A DNA stretch of 34,575 nt from Methylobacterium persicinum (GCF_022179525.1 NZ_BPQX01000078.1:1-34575); one strand, 5' to 3'; shown: positions 9,101 to 17,103, counted from the first letter of the stretch. Notes: generated by a model from the sequence alone, not told the origin. Program-made: numbers and translations.

Positions 9101-9291
9101 GCGACGGTCGTCCCGATGATGAAGGGGCCGACGCTCTCCTGCGCTCGGAATCGATGAAGGAAGAATTCAAGATCTCCGACGCCTACGACGCGGACGGTCT
9201 CGATGTTGCGCGCAAAATCGAGCTTGTGCTCGATACTTTAAGCTCGGAGCATGGATACTGGTTGGATACCGGTATCCTCGCCCTGGATTGA
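6172..9291 (+). CDS. srfB: SrfB family protein, Hsp70/actin-fold ATPase-like
   Basis: This 1039-residue protein matches the SrfB family (named after a Salmonella SsrB-regulated gene, called a putative virulence factor; biochemical role not established). About 270 N-terminal residues precede an ASKHA-type nucleotide-binding core. A phosphate-1-like motif lies at D280-I-G-N-S-R-T-C-G, a phosphate-2 motif at D604-V-G-G-G-T-T-D-L, and an adenosine-type motif at L800-S-G-R-P-S-R. These are the marks of Hsp70, actin and StbA/ParM-like ATPases. No signal peptide or membrane helix is visible, so it should be cytoplasmic. It abuts SrfC directly, which is the known srfB-srfC order. Its ATPase cycle may drive conformational control of the flanking membrane proteins (inference). 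Confidence 0.85.
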   Translation: MYVEPVTFGPTIRLVPHSGVQFVEYAFHIDTVGRLSRRFIEREVVGATQTDGRRTYRLLPAWNEEDPGADPVESAKGEDREYAVGERGALEVFLEKWTPVPMLRVKSGIDGGEELDLGPTNWARVRIVEVADRAPDSPISHRVIFAFDTELLERRTNRPYTAPSLEDAANEHEFRFAFRFRDIGWFLGAAGEDEETKRLAGFQEWVPSWLLEQFREFKAAQRPDRPLRETDFPNALEHYARYLVFLEYLQMAVRPRTLRLTDTVTAQPAIRPVTVDLILDIGNSRTCGILIESHPNEDRVDLNNSFVLQLRDLSEPEQIYTEPFESHVELSHAKFGRDHLSRLSARPRAFFWPSPVRVGPEASRFRELAQGTEAIGGLSSPKRYLCDVRPVNQEWRFPDRDYSADGTSPLIDRTIRQYVNSRGDVIAQLDADKKRYGIRVGADDRIGASRLTFSRSSFFTFMVAEIVCHALSTINNAGVRERRRTKDAPRKLRRIILTLPPAMPVQEQRLLRSRAEGAVKLIWQLMGWADNPPPGLTQPEVHVAWDEASCVQFVYLYGEITQKLGGAVEGFLRLVGRPRPFADPDAPPAPTAQPEPSVRIASIDVGGGTTDLMITTYYAEGNRAIKPVQNFREGFRIAGDDILKRVIERLVLPTLEAALRAAGHPDPHALLLECFGGDRANMAEQEKHLRRQFVSRVLEPIGLRILGDVEAGAEIVARPFEEFFPERGGRIVRRALPQQRLLDFLEVPARAGGATDFSLTDCLFESRADVVADCVVSTLDLVLDNLCEAVHALDVDVVLLSGRPSRLQAFVDLLVDKLSVSPDRIVPLHEYQAGTWYPFRERDNRRIGDPKTTTAVGGMLCALAEGQLTNFTLFTHRLALRSTARYIGELELSGQLRDAGLCFRDIDLDAPVSGRKGPAKGPEMDAKLRYYAPMRLGYRQLPVERWIATPLYRLRLRAGEEAARMKLPLEITLERCGDGRPDDEGADALLRSESMKEEFKISDAYDADGLDVARKIELVLDTLSSEHGYWLDTGILALD

Positions 9292-9293
9292 GA

Positions 9294-11906
9294 ATGCCCA
9301 TGTCAATCGAAAATCTGGCACAGGATTGCAGGGCAACGGGCTGCCTCGCCGAGGAGGCCGAACGCTGGCTCGGCGACGAGGCGAACGCCGCCACCGTCGG
9401 GCGCGAGCGCGCGGACCTCGTCCGGTATGTCCGCAAGGCCGCCCACAGGGCCGAACGCCTCGCCCGTGCGGCGGGACGGCCGATGTGCGCCGGCGTGTTC
9501 GGGCCGAGCCAAGCGGGCAAGTCCTATCTGGTTGAGGTTCTGGCGCGCCCGGAGGACGGGGCCCTGCGCGCGCGCTTCCACGGCCACGACCCGGTGGACT
9601 TCCTGGCCGAGATCAACCCGATCGGCGAGAAGGAGGCGACGGGGTTGGTGACGCGCTTCACCGCCGCGACCGCCGGAGGGACCCCGCCCGGCGCGCCGGT
9701 ACGCCTGCGTGTCCTGAGCGAGATCGATCTCGTGAAGATCCTTGCCAACACCTTCCTGCATGACGGCGACGCCGCCAAGGAGACGCTGCCCGAGCCGGAC
9801 GCGATCACCGCCCTCGTCACGGCGTTGAAGGCGCAAGCCCGCCCGGGCGTCTCGCGGATCGGCGATGTCGAGATCGACGACCTCCAGGACTATGTCCGTG
9901 AGCAGGCGCGCGGCACACGCCCCCTCGAGGTGTTCGCCCGCTATTGGGACGAGGCGCGCAGCCTCGCGGGCGGTCTCGATCTCGAACGGCGCGCGCAGCT
10001 GTTCGCGCCGCTCTGGGGCGGCCATGCCGCCTTCGGCGTCCTCTACCGCCAACTCGCCGACGCGCTCGAACGATTGGGGCATCCGGAGGAGATCTTCGCG
10101 CCGCTGAGCGCGCTCGTGCCCCGCGAGGGCAGCATCCTCGACGTGGCGACCCTGTCGGGCCTCGGCGCTGCCGCCGGGGGGGACACACTCACCGTCCACG
10201 GGGCGAACGGCGCGATCGTCACCCTGCCGCGCGCGGCCGTCGCCGCGATCACCGCCGAGCTGCGCATCGAGATCGCGGACGAGCCCCGCGCCTTCCTGAA
10301 AGAGGCGGACCTCCTCGATTTTCCCGGTGCCCGCAGCCGCCAGAAGGTCGACCTGTCCCACTTCCTGACCGCTCACCCGGACGCCCTCAAGGAAACCTTC
10401 CTGCGCGGCAAGGTGGCCTACCTGTTCGATCGCTACGTGGCCGAGCAGGAATTGACGGCGATGATGCTGTGCGTCCGCCCCTCGAACCAGGAGGTGGTGA
10501 CGCTGCCGGACCTCGTGGACCGCTGGATCGCGCTGACGCATGGCTCCACACCGGAGGCCCGCGCCTCCCTCCCGAACCTGCTCTTCCTCGTCCTGACGTG
10601 GTTCGACAGCCATTTCATCGACAAGGCGGGTGATGCGGGCCAGGACGCGGGGCTCCGCTTCCGCAACCGGCTCGAGGCGTCGCTTCTGGGCTTCTTCGGA
10701 AAGGCTCATACGTGGCCCCGGCAATGGACGCCGGGCACGCCGTTCCGCAACACGTATTGGTTCCGCAACCCGAACTACCCGGCCGAGTCGGTGATCCGCT
10801 ACGACGGTCGCCGCGAGGTCGCGTTCCTGCCCGAAAAGCAGGATCGGATCGCCGAACTGAGGGATGGGTTCGCTGCGCTGCCGGAGGCGGCTGCCCATTT
10901 CGCCGAGCCTAGCCGGGCTTTCGATGAGGCGCTGCGTCTCAACGACGGCGGCGTCAGCTACCTCGTCGAGAACCTGTCACGGGTCTGCCGGCCCGCCCTG
11001 AAGGCGCAGCAGATCGCCGCCCGCCTCGATGCGCTTCGGGCGGAATTACGGGAGCGTCTGGCCCGCTTCCATGTCGCCCTCGACATCGAGACCCGGCTCG
11101 CGGAACGGCGGGAGGCCGCCGGGCAGGTCTTCGACGCGCTCGATGCGGTCGTCGCGGCGGGGCAACTCGGCTCCCTGTTGCGATCCCTCACCGTCGATGT
11201 CGGGGCCCTCACCGTTTCCTTGCATGGCGCCGAGAGCGCTGCCCCGGCGAACGCGGTTCCGGCTGCCGCGCCGCGGATCGCCCGCCCCGGCGCCATTCCT
11301 CGCCCCGGCGGCATGCCGGGAGGCAGAAGCGAAGCGCCGACGGCCGGCACCGACCGGGAGCGCGCCCTGGCACGGGCTGCCGTCGCGGCCTGGATCGGCT
11401 TCCTGCGGCGCACGATCGAGGACGAAGGCTTCGCCCGTCGCTACGGCGTTTCGCTGACGGTCATGGAGGTCGTCGTCGGCGAGTTGATCGCCCTCGCCCG
11501 AAGGGCCGACATCGAAGGGGCGATCGCGGCCGATCTGCGCGCCCTGGCGACCATCGAGCGGGCCGAGCAATCGACGGTCAAGCTCGCCCTGATCGCGGCG
11601 ACCCGTCTCAACCGGCTGGCCGGGAGCCTGGGCTTCACCCTCGTCCCCCCGGCCGGCGAACGACCGCCCATCCTGGATGAGGCGGGAGACAGGCTCGCTT
11701 TCGCTCCCCGTGCGATCGCCTTCGACGCCCGCAGCATCACGCAGGCACCCGCCCCCTTCGCGCACACCTACGCGACGGACTGGTTCCACGGCTTCTACCG
11801 GGTGGTGGAAGACAACGCGAAAAGCGCCTCCGGCGTCACGATCGACCTCGCGCAGAACGCACGGATCGGCGCGATCCTCGCTGGTCTCCAAGCACGGGCC
11901 GCCTGA
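9294..11906 (+). CDS. srfC: SrfC family protein, P-loop NTPase with dynamin-like GTPase motifs
   Basis: This protein of about 870 residues matches the SrfC putative virulence factor family. A Walker A motif, G70-P-S-Q-A-G-K-S77, lies close to the N-terminus. A G3-type motif, L-L-D342-F-P-G345, resembles the DxPG of dynamin-like GTPases, and L-T435-W-F-D438 sits where a G4 motif would be but lacks the usual Lys. The C-terminal half is mostly helical. No membrane segment or signal peptide is seen. The start is uncertain: ATG at 9294 or 9300, or TTG at 9288, all beside the SrfB stop, so translation is probably coupled. Two NTPases made together suggests a regulated cytoplasmic motor or switch; GTP as substrate is inferred. 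Confidence 0.85.
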   Translation: MPMSIENLAQDCRATGCLAEEAERWLGDEANAATVGRERADLVRYVRKAAHRAERLARAAGRPMCAGVFGPSQAGKSYLVEVLARPEDGALRARFHGHDPVDFLAEINPIGEKEATGLVTRFTAATAGGTPPGAPVRLRVLSEIDLVKILANTFLHDGDAAKETLPEPDAITALVTALKAQARPGVSRIGDVEIDDLQDYVREQARGTRPLEVFARYWDEARSLAGGLDLERRAQLFAPLWGGHAAFGVLYRQLADALERLGHPEEIFAPLSALVPREGSILDVATLSGLGAAAGGDTLTVHGANGAIVTLPRAAVAAITAELRIEIADEPRAFLKEADLLDFPGARSRQKVDLSHFLTAHPDALKETFLRGKVAYLFDRYVAEQELTAMMLCVRPSNQEVVTLPDLVDRWIALTHGSTPEARASLPNLLFLVLTWFDSHFIDKAGDAGQDAGLRFRNRLEASLLGFFGKAHTWPRQWTPGTPFRNTYWFRNPNYPAESVIRYDGRREVAFLPEKQDRIAELRDGFAALPEAAAHFAEPSRAFDEALRLNDGGVSYLVENLSRVCRPALKAQQIAARLDALRAELRERLARFHVALDIETRLAERREAAGQVFDALDAVVAAGQLGSLLRSLTVDVGALTVSLHGAESAAPANAVPAAAPRIARPGAIPRPGGMPGGRSEAPTAGTDRERALARAAVAAWIGFLRRTIEDEGFARRYGVSLTVMEVVVGELIALARRADIEGAIAADLRALATIERAEQSTVKLALIAATRLNRLAGSLGFTLVPPAGERPPILDEAGDRLAFAPRAIAFDARSITQAPAPFAHTYATDWFHGFYRVVEDNAKSASGVTIDLAQNARIGAILAGLQARAA

Positions 11907-11935
11907 ACCGGCCGGACCCCACGGAAACGTCTGAC

Positions 11936-12934
11936 ATGACCATCCGCATCACCGAGGATGAGGACGAGAGCGGCGGCTACGCGTTCATCGAGCTCGGGCG
12001 TCCGCTCCGCTCCCCGCTGCTGTCCTTCCGCCGTCAGGACACCGAGCCGCGCCATCTCGGCGCCGAAGGCTGGCAACCGGAGGTGGCGTGGCTGGCACCG
12101 CTTGCCGTGACGGAGCGGGACGGTGGAGCAGTGGCCCGCTTCGGCCCCGCCGTCGTCGACCGCATCGAGGAACTGGTCCCGATCGAGATCGTCGCGCAGG
12201 ACGGCACCTCCTTCGGCATTGTGTCGTGGCCCTACATCTCTCCCGCCCCGGCCGGCCCCGGCATTCTCGCCGGCCTGCCGAACACGCCCGCGACCCCGCC
12301 CCACATCGATGGGAAAGGCGCGGGCGATGCCGCCACCGGGAGGGTGGATGCGGGCCCTTCGGAGGACGTCGCCGCCCCGGACGTGCCACCGTCCGAACCG
12401 CCGCCGCAGGGCAAGCGCCGGGGCCTGCCCCTTCTCGCGCTTCTCCTGCTCGCGTGTCTCGCGATCGGGGCCGGCGCGTTCATCCTCTACGGCGATGCGC
12501 CCTGGATCGTCATCGCCCGGAACGACGCCCCGGCTCCCCCGGCCCCCCCGCCCGCGGAGCCGGAACCTCCGCGCCTGACGGCCGCCGAACTTCACCAACG
12601 TTTCTCGCAGCTTGTCCAGGAGCGGGCGACGCCCGGCGCATTCATCGCGCTCGGCGAGACGGCCCTGTCGTCCCGGCAGGGAGGCGCCGCCTTCCGCGCC
12701 TTCGAAGAGGCGGATCCCGTCACCAATGCCGATGCGGCATGGCAGCTCGCCCGCTTTTACGACCCCGGAAACGCCGAGGCGACCTACCGCGAGGCGGCCC
12801 GGCCCGACCTCGTCCGTGCCGCCTACTACTACGCCCTCTGGCGCAACCGCTCACCTCGCCACACCGACGCGCTCCGTGGCCTTTGCGACGCCAACGCCGC
12901 CAACGACCGCCTGCGGGCGATCTGCCGTTCATGA
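11936..12934 (+). CDS. single-pass membrane protein of the SrfB/SrfC run, function unknown
   Basis: I do not recognise a named family for this 332-residue protein. Residues 1-105 form a compact acidic domain expected in the cytoplasm. A Pro/Ala/Gly-rich linker leads to one membrane helix (about 164-185) preceded by G-K-R-R-G. A second Pro-rich linker follows, and the final 115 residues are helical with a Sel1/TPR look (F-R-A-F-E-E-A-D, A-W-Q-L-A-R-F-Y-D, A-A-Y-Y-Y-A-L-W-R-N), predicted periplasmic. It starts 29 nt after SrfC and its stop overlaps the start of the next gene (ATGA), so it is made with both. A bridge from the NTPases to the periplasmic parts is a reasonable guess. It could hold the place of srfA, but I see no similarity that would prove this. 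Confidence 0.7.
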   Translation: MTIRITEDEDESGGYAFIELGRPLRSPLLSFRRQDTEPRHLGAEGWQPEVAWLAPLAVTERDGGAVARFGPAVVDRIEELVPIEIVAQDGTSFGIVSWPYISPAPAGPGILAGLPNTPATPPHIDGKGAGDAATGRVDAGPSEDVAAPDVPPSEPPPQGKRRGLPLLALLLLACLAIGAGAFILYGDAPWIVIARNDAPAPPAPPPAEPEPPRLTAAELHQRFSQLVQERATPGAFIALGETALSSRQGGAAFRAFEEADPVTNADAAWQLARFYDPGNAEATYREAARPDLVRAAYYYALWRNRSPRHTDALRGLCDANAANDRLRAICRS

Positions 12935-14760
12935 CGAACCCCGTGCCCGCTCCCATGTCCGCCAGATCATCTCTCACACCGTCGCCCTCATTGGCCATGA
13001 TGGCGCGCGCCCGCCTCGTCTGCGCGGCTGCGGCCTTCGTTGTCCTGGGTGCCATGGAGGGGCAGGCCGCCTCGCCGGGCTTGGCGATCCAATCTGCCGC
13101 CGCCCGAAGCAGTGCGGCGACGGGGCAGCGCATCGCCCTGCTCGTCGTTCCACAGCCGGCCTCCGCCGGAGGCCGCGCGGCCACGGCCCATGCCGACGAG
13201 GAGGCCTATCGCAAGCGTCTGAGGGACATCGGTTTCGATGTCTGGACCTTCGGTCCCGCGGACCGTCCTCAGCTGGAGCGCGGCCTCCGCGAAGCGGCCG
13301 GACGCTTGCCGGAGGAGGCGCAGGTGGCCGTCTTCGTCCTCGGTCCGACCGTCGGCGGCGTGGACGACATCCATCTGATCCCGCAGGACGCTCCATCCGA
13401 TATCGGTCAGCGGCCGACCATGCTCGACAGCGAGGGCGTCCGGCTCAGCGACGTGATGCGTCGCATCGCCCAGCGCAGGCCGCGCGATCTCGTGGCAGTC
13501 ATCGATGAGTGTCAGGCGGCTTCCGGCGCTCGCTGTGATTTCGATGCCGCGGTGGGCAACTCGGGCGCGAGCCTCATCGGCGGAGAACGGGCCGCCCGGC
13601 GCACGGCATCCCCCGCGCCGCTCGCCGGGCGCGCCTCGCTGCGCGATCCGATGCTCACGGCGATGGCGCAGGAGGGCGAAACCTTCCTGCAGTCTTTCGA
13701 GACCTTGAAGCGGGGTCTTGCCGGCAGTGACCTGGAGCCCCGCGCGAGTGGTGCGCTGACGACATCGTTCGCCTTCATCCCGCAAGGTTTCTTCGGTGGG
13801 CTGCGCAGCGACTGCAACAAGATCGATCCCAATGCGGAGCCGGTCAGCCTGCGCGGCGTGAATCTCGAACCGGCGATCAAGGCCTGTGAGGCGGGTACCG
13901 CGACCTATCCCTTCGCGAGGCCATTTCAGGACAGGCTCCAGGCCGGGCGAGAGCAGCGGGCCTATCAGCGGGCAATTGCGTCTTGCGACGATCCGACAAG
14001 CACGGCGAGCTACACCACGGCCTACCCGGCGGGGCGGTTCCGATCCCTCGTGGAAACGTTCGCCCTCGAATGCGGCCGCACGCGGGACCGTCAGGACGAG
14101 GCGCGGCGGCAGCAGGAGGACGAGGCGCGCCGACGGCAGGAGGACGCCCGGCGGCGGCAGGAGGAGATGGATCGGCAATGGGCTGAAGCCCGCCGCCAGC
14201 GGGAGGCGGACGAGCAGCGCCAAGCGGAGGAAGCGCGGCGTCAACGGGAGTTGCAACAGCGCACGACGGTCGGCAGCGCCTCCGGCTGGACCCTGAACTA
14301 CTCGACCGATCTTCTCGATATCTCCCGGCTTGCCAACGATCAGTACGATCCGCAAAAGCAGACCTACACGACGATCTGGCATTCGCGGCAGCATGGCGAG
14401 CAAGTCGTCATGTATGTGCAGGTCAGCCCCAACGAACGCTGCGGCAGCGCGCAGCAATTCATCGCTGAGCAGATCCGTCCAAGGCGGAACCAGATCTCCC
14501 GCGCACAGGAAGTGACGTCTTCGCCAGTCCGTACTGGCTACGTGCTCGAAGGCCGGGGGACGGCCATCTCGCCGGGCACTTTCGATGACCGAAGCTTCTA
14601 CGATTTCGCGACGATCCGGCGCGATGATAGGAGTACGATCGTCAATGTCGGCGGCCGCTTCCCGGCGGAATTCAGTGATATGTACCGGGCTGAGCTAATT
14701 CGGATGATGAACTCGATGCAGCTGCCGGGCCGGGACATCTTCAACAACCGCTGCGGCTGA
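12931..14760 (+). CDS. exported caspase-fold (C14-like) protein, probably catalytically dead
   Basis: This 609-residue protein has an N-terminal hydrophobic segment (about residues 24-47, ending Gly-Gln-Ala-Ala), so it should be exported. Residues about 65-205 follow the caspase p20 layout: R-I-A-L-L-V-V at the first strand, V-A-V-F-V-L-G-P-T where family members have a G-H-G, H-L-I-P-Q-D-A, and L-V-A-V-I-D-E-C194. The cysteine is kept but the catalytic histidine position is Pro139. A charged Arg/Gln/Glu-rich coiled-coil stretch (about 386-446) follows, then an unrecognised C-terminal domain (about 448-609). The ATG overlaps the previous stop by four bases. Likely a binding or regulatory pseudo-enzyme of the complex. 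The long frame open upstream of 12931 is not coding. Confidence 0.75.
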   Translation: MTNPVPAPMSARSSLTPSPSLAMMARARLVCAAAAFVVLGAMEGQAASPGLAIQSAAARSSAATGQRIALLVVPQPASAGGRAATAHADEEAYRKRLRDIGFDVWTFGPADRPQLERGLREAAGRLPEEAQVAVFVLGPTVGGVDDIHLIPQDAPSDIGQRPTMLDSEGVRLSDVMRRIAQRRPRDLVAVIDECQAASGARCDFDAAVGNSGASLIGGERAARRTASPAPLAGRASLRDPMLTAMAQEGETFLQSFETLKRGLAGSDLEPRASGALTTSFAFIPQGFFGGLRSDCNKIDPNAEPVSLRGVNLEPAIKACEAGTATYPFARPFQDRLQAGREQRAYQRAIASCDDPTSTASYTTAYPAGRFRSLVETFALECGRTRDRQDEARRQQEDEARRRQEDARRRQEEMDRQWAEARRQREADEQRQAEEARRQRELQQRTTVGSASGWTLNYSTDLLDISRLANDQYDPQKQTYTTIWHSRQHGEQVVMYVQVSPNERCGSAQQFIAEQIRPRRNQISRAQEVTSSPVRTGYVLEGRGTAISPGTFDDRSFYDFATIRRDDRSTIVNVGGRFPAEFSDMYRAELIRMMNSMQLPGRDIFNNRCG

Positions 14761-14790
14761 ATTTTTGGACTGCAACGAGAGGCCGGGAGA

Positions 14791-15387
14791 ATGGGGCTTG
14801 AGATGCGTGCGATCGTCCGGGTGCTCGCCCTCGCTCTTTGCGGCTCTCTGCCGGCAGCACTGATCCTCTGCACGGACGCTCTCGCGGATGCTGCCCAGGA
14901 TTGCCGAACCGGCAGTCCCGATTTACGCTTGGGGGGATGCAGCCGCCTGCTGCAGGAGGCCCGAACCCCCCGGCAGCGGGCCATCGCACTCGACGGCCGT
15001 TGCTGGGCCAACAATGACCGGAATGCGTTTGCCGAGGCGTTGATGGACTGCAATTCAGCCATCTCGGCCGATGCGCAATACCCCTATAGCTATCATAATC
15101 GAGGCATCGCCTACGCCGGCCTGAATAATCCATCCGCAGCTATCAATGAGTTCAATAGGGCCATCGCGATGCGGCCAAACTTTTTCAATACGTTGCTCAA
15201 TCGGGCCAAGGCTTATCTGTCTCTCGGAAATACGGCCGCAGCTATCCGCGATTACGAGGACGTTTTGCGCCTGAAGCCGGACAACGAAGAAGCGCGATCA
15301 GCGCTCGCCACGCTCCGTGCGGCAACACCGTCGCAAATGGGGTCCAGCGCTGCCAACTCGCTCTGCGGGGCTCCCGGATGCAATTGA
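14791..15387 (+). CDS. exported TPR-repeat protein
   Basis: This 198-residue protein has a signal peptide (hydrophobic residues about 8-27, Ala-Leu-Ala-Asp cleavage region). Three tetratricopeptide units cover about residues 70-180, recognised by N-R-G-I-A-Y-A-G-L-N-N-P-S-A-A-I, N-R-A-K-A-Y-L-S-L-G-N-T-A-A-A-I and following L-K-P-D-N-E-E-A. TPRs act as protein-binding scaffolds. It begins 30 nt after the caspase-fold gene and is the last plus-strand gene of the run, so it is probably a periplasmic partner of the other members. GAGAGG and GGGAGA lie just before the ATG; Met5 is an alternative start. Base composition falls in AT content less than usual in its second half, which is noticeably AT-richer than the genes before it. 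Confidence 0.75.
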   Translation: MGLEMRAIVRVLALALCGSLPAALILCTDALADAAQDCRTGSPDLRLGGCSRLLQEARTPRQRAIALDGRCWANNDRNAFAEALMDCNSAISADAQYPYSYHNRGIAYAGLNNPSAAINEFNRAIAMRPNFFNTLLNRAKAYLSLGNTAAAIRDYEDVLRLKPDNEEARSALATLRAATPSQMGSSAANSLCGAPGCN

Positions 15388-15693
15388 CGGGGGGAGGCCC
15401 GGCGATGCAACAATCTGATCGTAACGAGGATGAATTGCTTTGAAAATTTGATTTGAATGCAGAAGTCTAATTTCGCGCCTGTCTGCTTTTTGAAATATCT
15501 TCGAATGATCCGAATGTCTGGGCTGGGACAAAGCATAACGTTGGCGTCAGCCTGCTTTCGCGCAAACTGAGCGCCCGAAACAGCCAATTCAATCGATGTA
15601 ATGAAGCTTAGCTCCTAAGGATCCGCCGCTACCTGTCGCCCTGAGGAGTGATTCACATCATACGGTCTTCCCGGCCCCCCCGGATCTGGGCGA
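15388..15693. other. AT-richer intergenic gap between converging genes
   Basis: This gap separates the end of the SrfB/SrfC run from the convergent endolysin-like gene. It is markedly richer in A and T than its surroundings, and short frames inside it have no family features. I found no clear terminator hairpin. Confidence 0.4.
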
Positions 15694-17046
15694 TCACGAA
15701 GCCGGTTTGGCCGTAGCGTCAGCCCACTTCTCGAGCTTGCCGAGCACACCCCAGGCCGAGAGGCCGAGGAATATCGGCATCGTGTAGGGGCTCAGACCGA
15801 AGGCCGGGGTCAGCTGTGCGATGACTTGGCCAAGGCCGGTCGTCGGTGGCACTTGTGCCAGGATCTGCGTCGCCACGGCCCCGATGATGCCGATGGCGGA
15901 CTTCTTGCCGTCGAGCAATCGACCGATCGTCTGTCCCAGCGCGCCGTTGACCTGCCCGAGGGGCACATCGGGAACCGGGTTCGGCACCGTCCCGGGCGCC
16001 GGTGGCCCCGCTGCGATCCGCGCTCCATCGATCTGCCGGCGCAGGGCCTGGAGCAGTTCGTCGACCCGCGCCACGGGGTCGGCGGACGGCGCGACAGGGC
16101 TGGACCTCAGGATGACCGGCTGCCCTGGAACCGGTTGCGACGTCGCGGAGGCGGTTTCGGCCATGTGCCGCTCCAGCGCGTCGATGCGCGCCAGCACCTC
16201 GGCGCCCGCCGGCGCCGGCGGCGGGCGCACGGCTTCCTGGATCGCGGCGATGGTGCGAGCATCCGCAATGCCGGTGTCATCGAGGCCGTGCTCCGCCTGG
16301 AACCGTGCGACGGCGGCCATCGTCCGACGACCGTTTCGCCCGTCCTCGACGAGGCGGGGCGTCGCGCCGAGGCGGTTGAGGGCCTGCTGGATCCACCTTG
16401 TGCTCTCGGCGACCTCGTCGTCCGGTTGCCGCGCCGGATCGATGTCGGCGGCATGCGGAGCTGCGATCAGAACGCTGGGGTCCAGGTCGAGGAGTGCCTT
16501 CAGGATGACGGCGGTGCCGAGCTGGTTGTCGATCACGTTCGGATCGAAGACATGGTCGCGCACGAATTTACCGCCGCGCGCGTCGGGCGGCCCATAGGCG
16601 GTCGAGCCACCCCACAGGTAGGGGGAATTCACACCCTTGGCGTGATAGCCATAGCCGTTGAAGCCCTCGAGCCGGTAAAGGACCCGGGCGGCGCTCCAGT
16701 CACTCGCGCCGATGAAGCCTTCGAGGCGCAAGGCGTCGACGGCCCCGTCCGCAAAGGCATTCGGGCCCATGAACGGGCCACGGCCCTTCGGAACGATGGT
16801 TGTCCGCCGGTCGAGCGGCTGGCCGTTGCCGAGGTAGGTATCGAAGTTGAACGACGATTCCCGATAGTGGCAGAGGCCGATGAACCACCAGGGCACGCCA
16901 GTGCGCGTCTCGATTTCCTGGTAGCGCACCTTCCCGGCGGCAAGCCGCTGCGCCAGCTTGCGCACCCCTTCCGCCTTCTCCGGCCGGATCTGCAGCGATC
17001 TCCAGACCCGCTCGTAATCGTCCCGGTAATCCTTGAACGACGCCAT
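15694..17046 (-). CDS. endolysin-like peptidoglycan-binding protein with a hydrophobic C-terminal region
   Basis: This 450-residue protein has an N-terminal lysozyme/transglycosylase-like domain (about 1-195) with a Glu in H-Y-R-E63-S-S-F-N and many aromatic residues. A peptidoglycan-binding-1 domain follows at about 212-273 (W-I-Q-Q-A-L-N-R-L-G, D-G-x-N-G-R-R-T, A-V-A-R-F-Q). After an Ala/Pro linker, the last 85 residues include hydrophobic stretches that may enter the membrane. No signal peptide is present. I chose the ATG at 17046 because GGAG lies about seven bases upstream; the frame is open to 17124. The domain order resembles phage endolysins, but no other phage gene is nearby, so this may be a domesticated lysis enzyme. 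Cleavage of peptidoglycan is inferred. Confidence 0.75.
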   Translation of the reverse strand: MASFKDYRDDYERVWRSLQIRPEKAEGVRKLAQRLAAGKVRYQEIETRTGVPWWFIGLCHYRESSFNFDTYLGNGQPLDRRTTIVPKGRGPFMGPNAFADGAVDALRLEGFIGASDWSAARVLYRLEGFNGYGYHAKGVNSPYLWGGSTAYGPPDARGGKFVRDHVFDPNVIDNQLGTAVILKALLDLDPSVLIAAPHAADIDPARQPDDEVAESTRWIQQALNRLGATPRLVEDGRNGRRTMAAVARFQAEHGLDDTGIADARTIAAIQEAVRPPPAPAGAEVLARIDALERHMAETASATSQPVPGQPVILRSSPVAPSADPVARVDELLQALRRQIDGARIAAGPPAPGTVPNPVPDVPLGQVNGALGQTIGRLLDGKKSAIGIIGAVATQILAQVPPTTGLGQVIAQLTPAFGLSPYTMPIFLGLSAWGVLGKLEKWADATAKPAS

Positions 17047-17103
17047 GTCGGTGCTCCACGCAGTGCGGTGAGGCCACGAGGCCGATTGCGAGCGAGGCGA
17101 TGG

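Noticed and set aside
12088-12930. N-terminal extension of the caspase-fold frame
   Set aside because: It overlaps the 332-residue membrane protein gene in another frame and is Arg/Pro-rich without domains; the ATGA overlap at 12931 is a normal coupled start.
11936-12934. Assignment of the 332-residue membrane protein as SrfA
   Set aside because: Only its position near SrfB/SrfC argues for it; I see no sequence similarity that supports the name.
15694-17046. A prophage around the endolysin-like gene
   Set aside because: No terminase, capsid, tail, integrase or attachment site is visible on either side.
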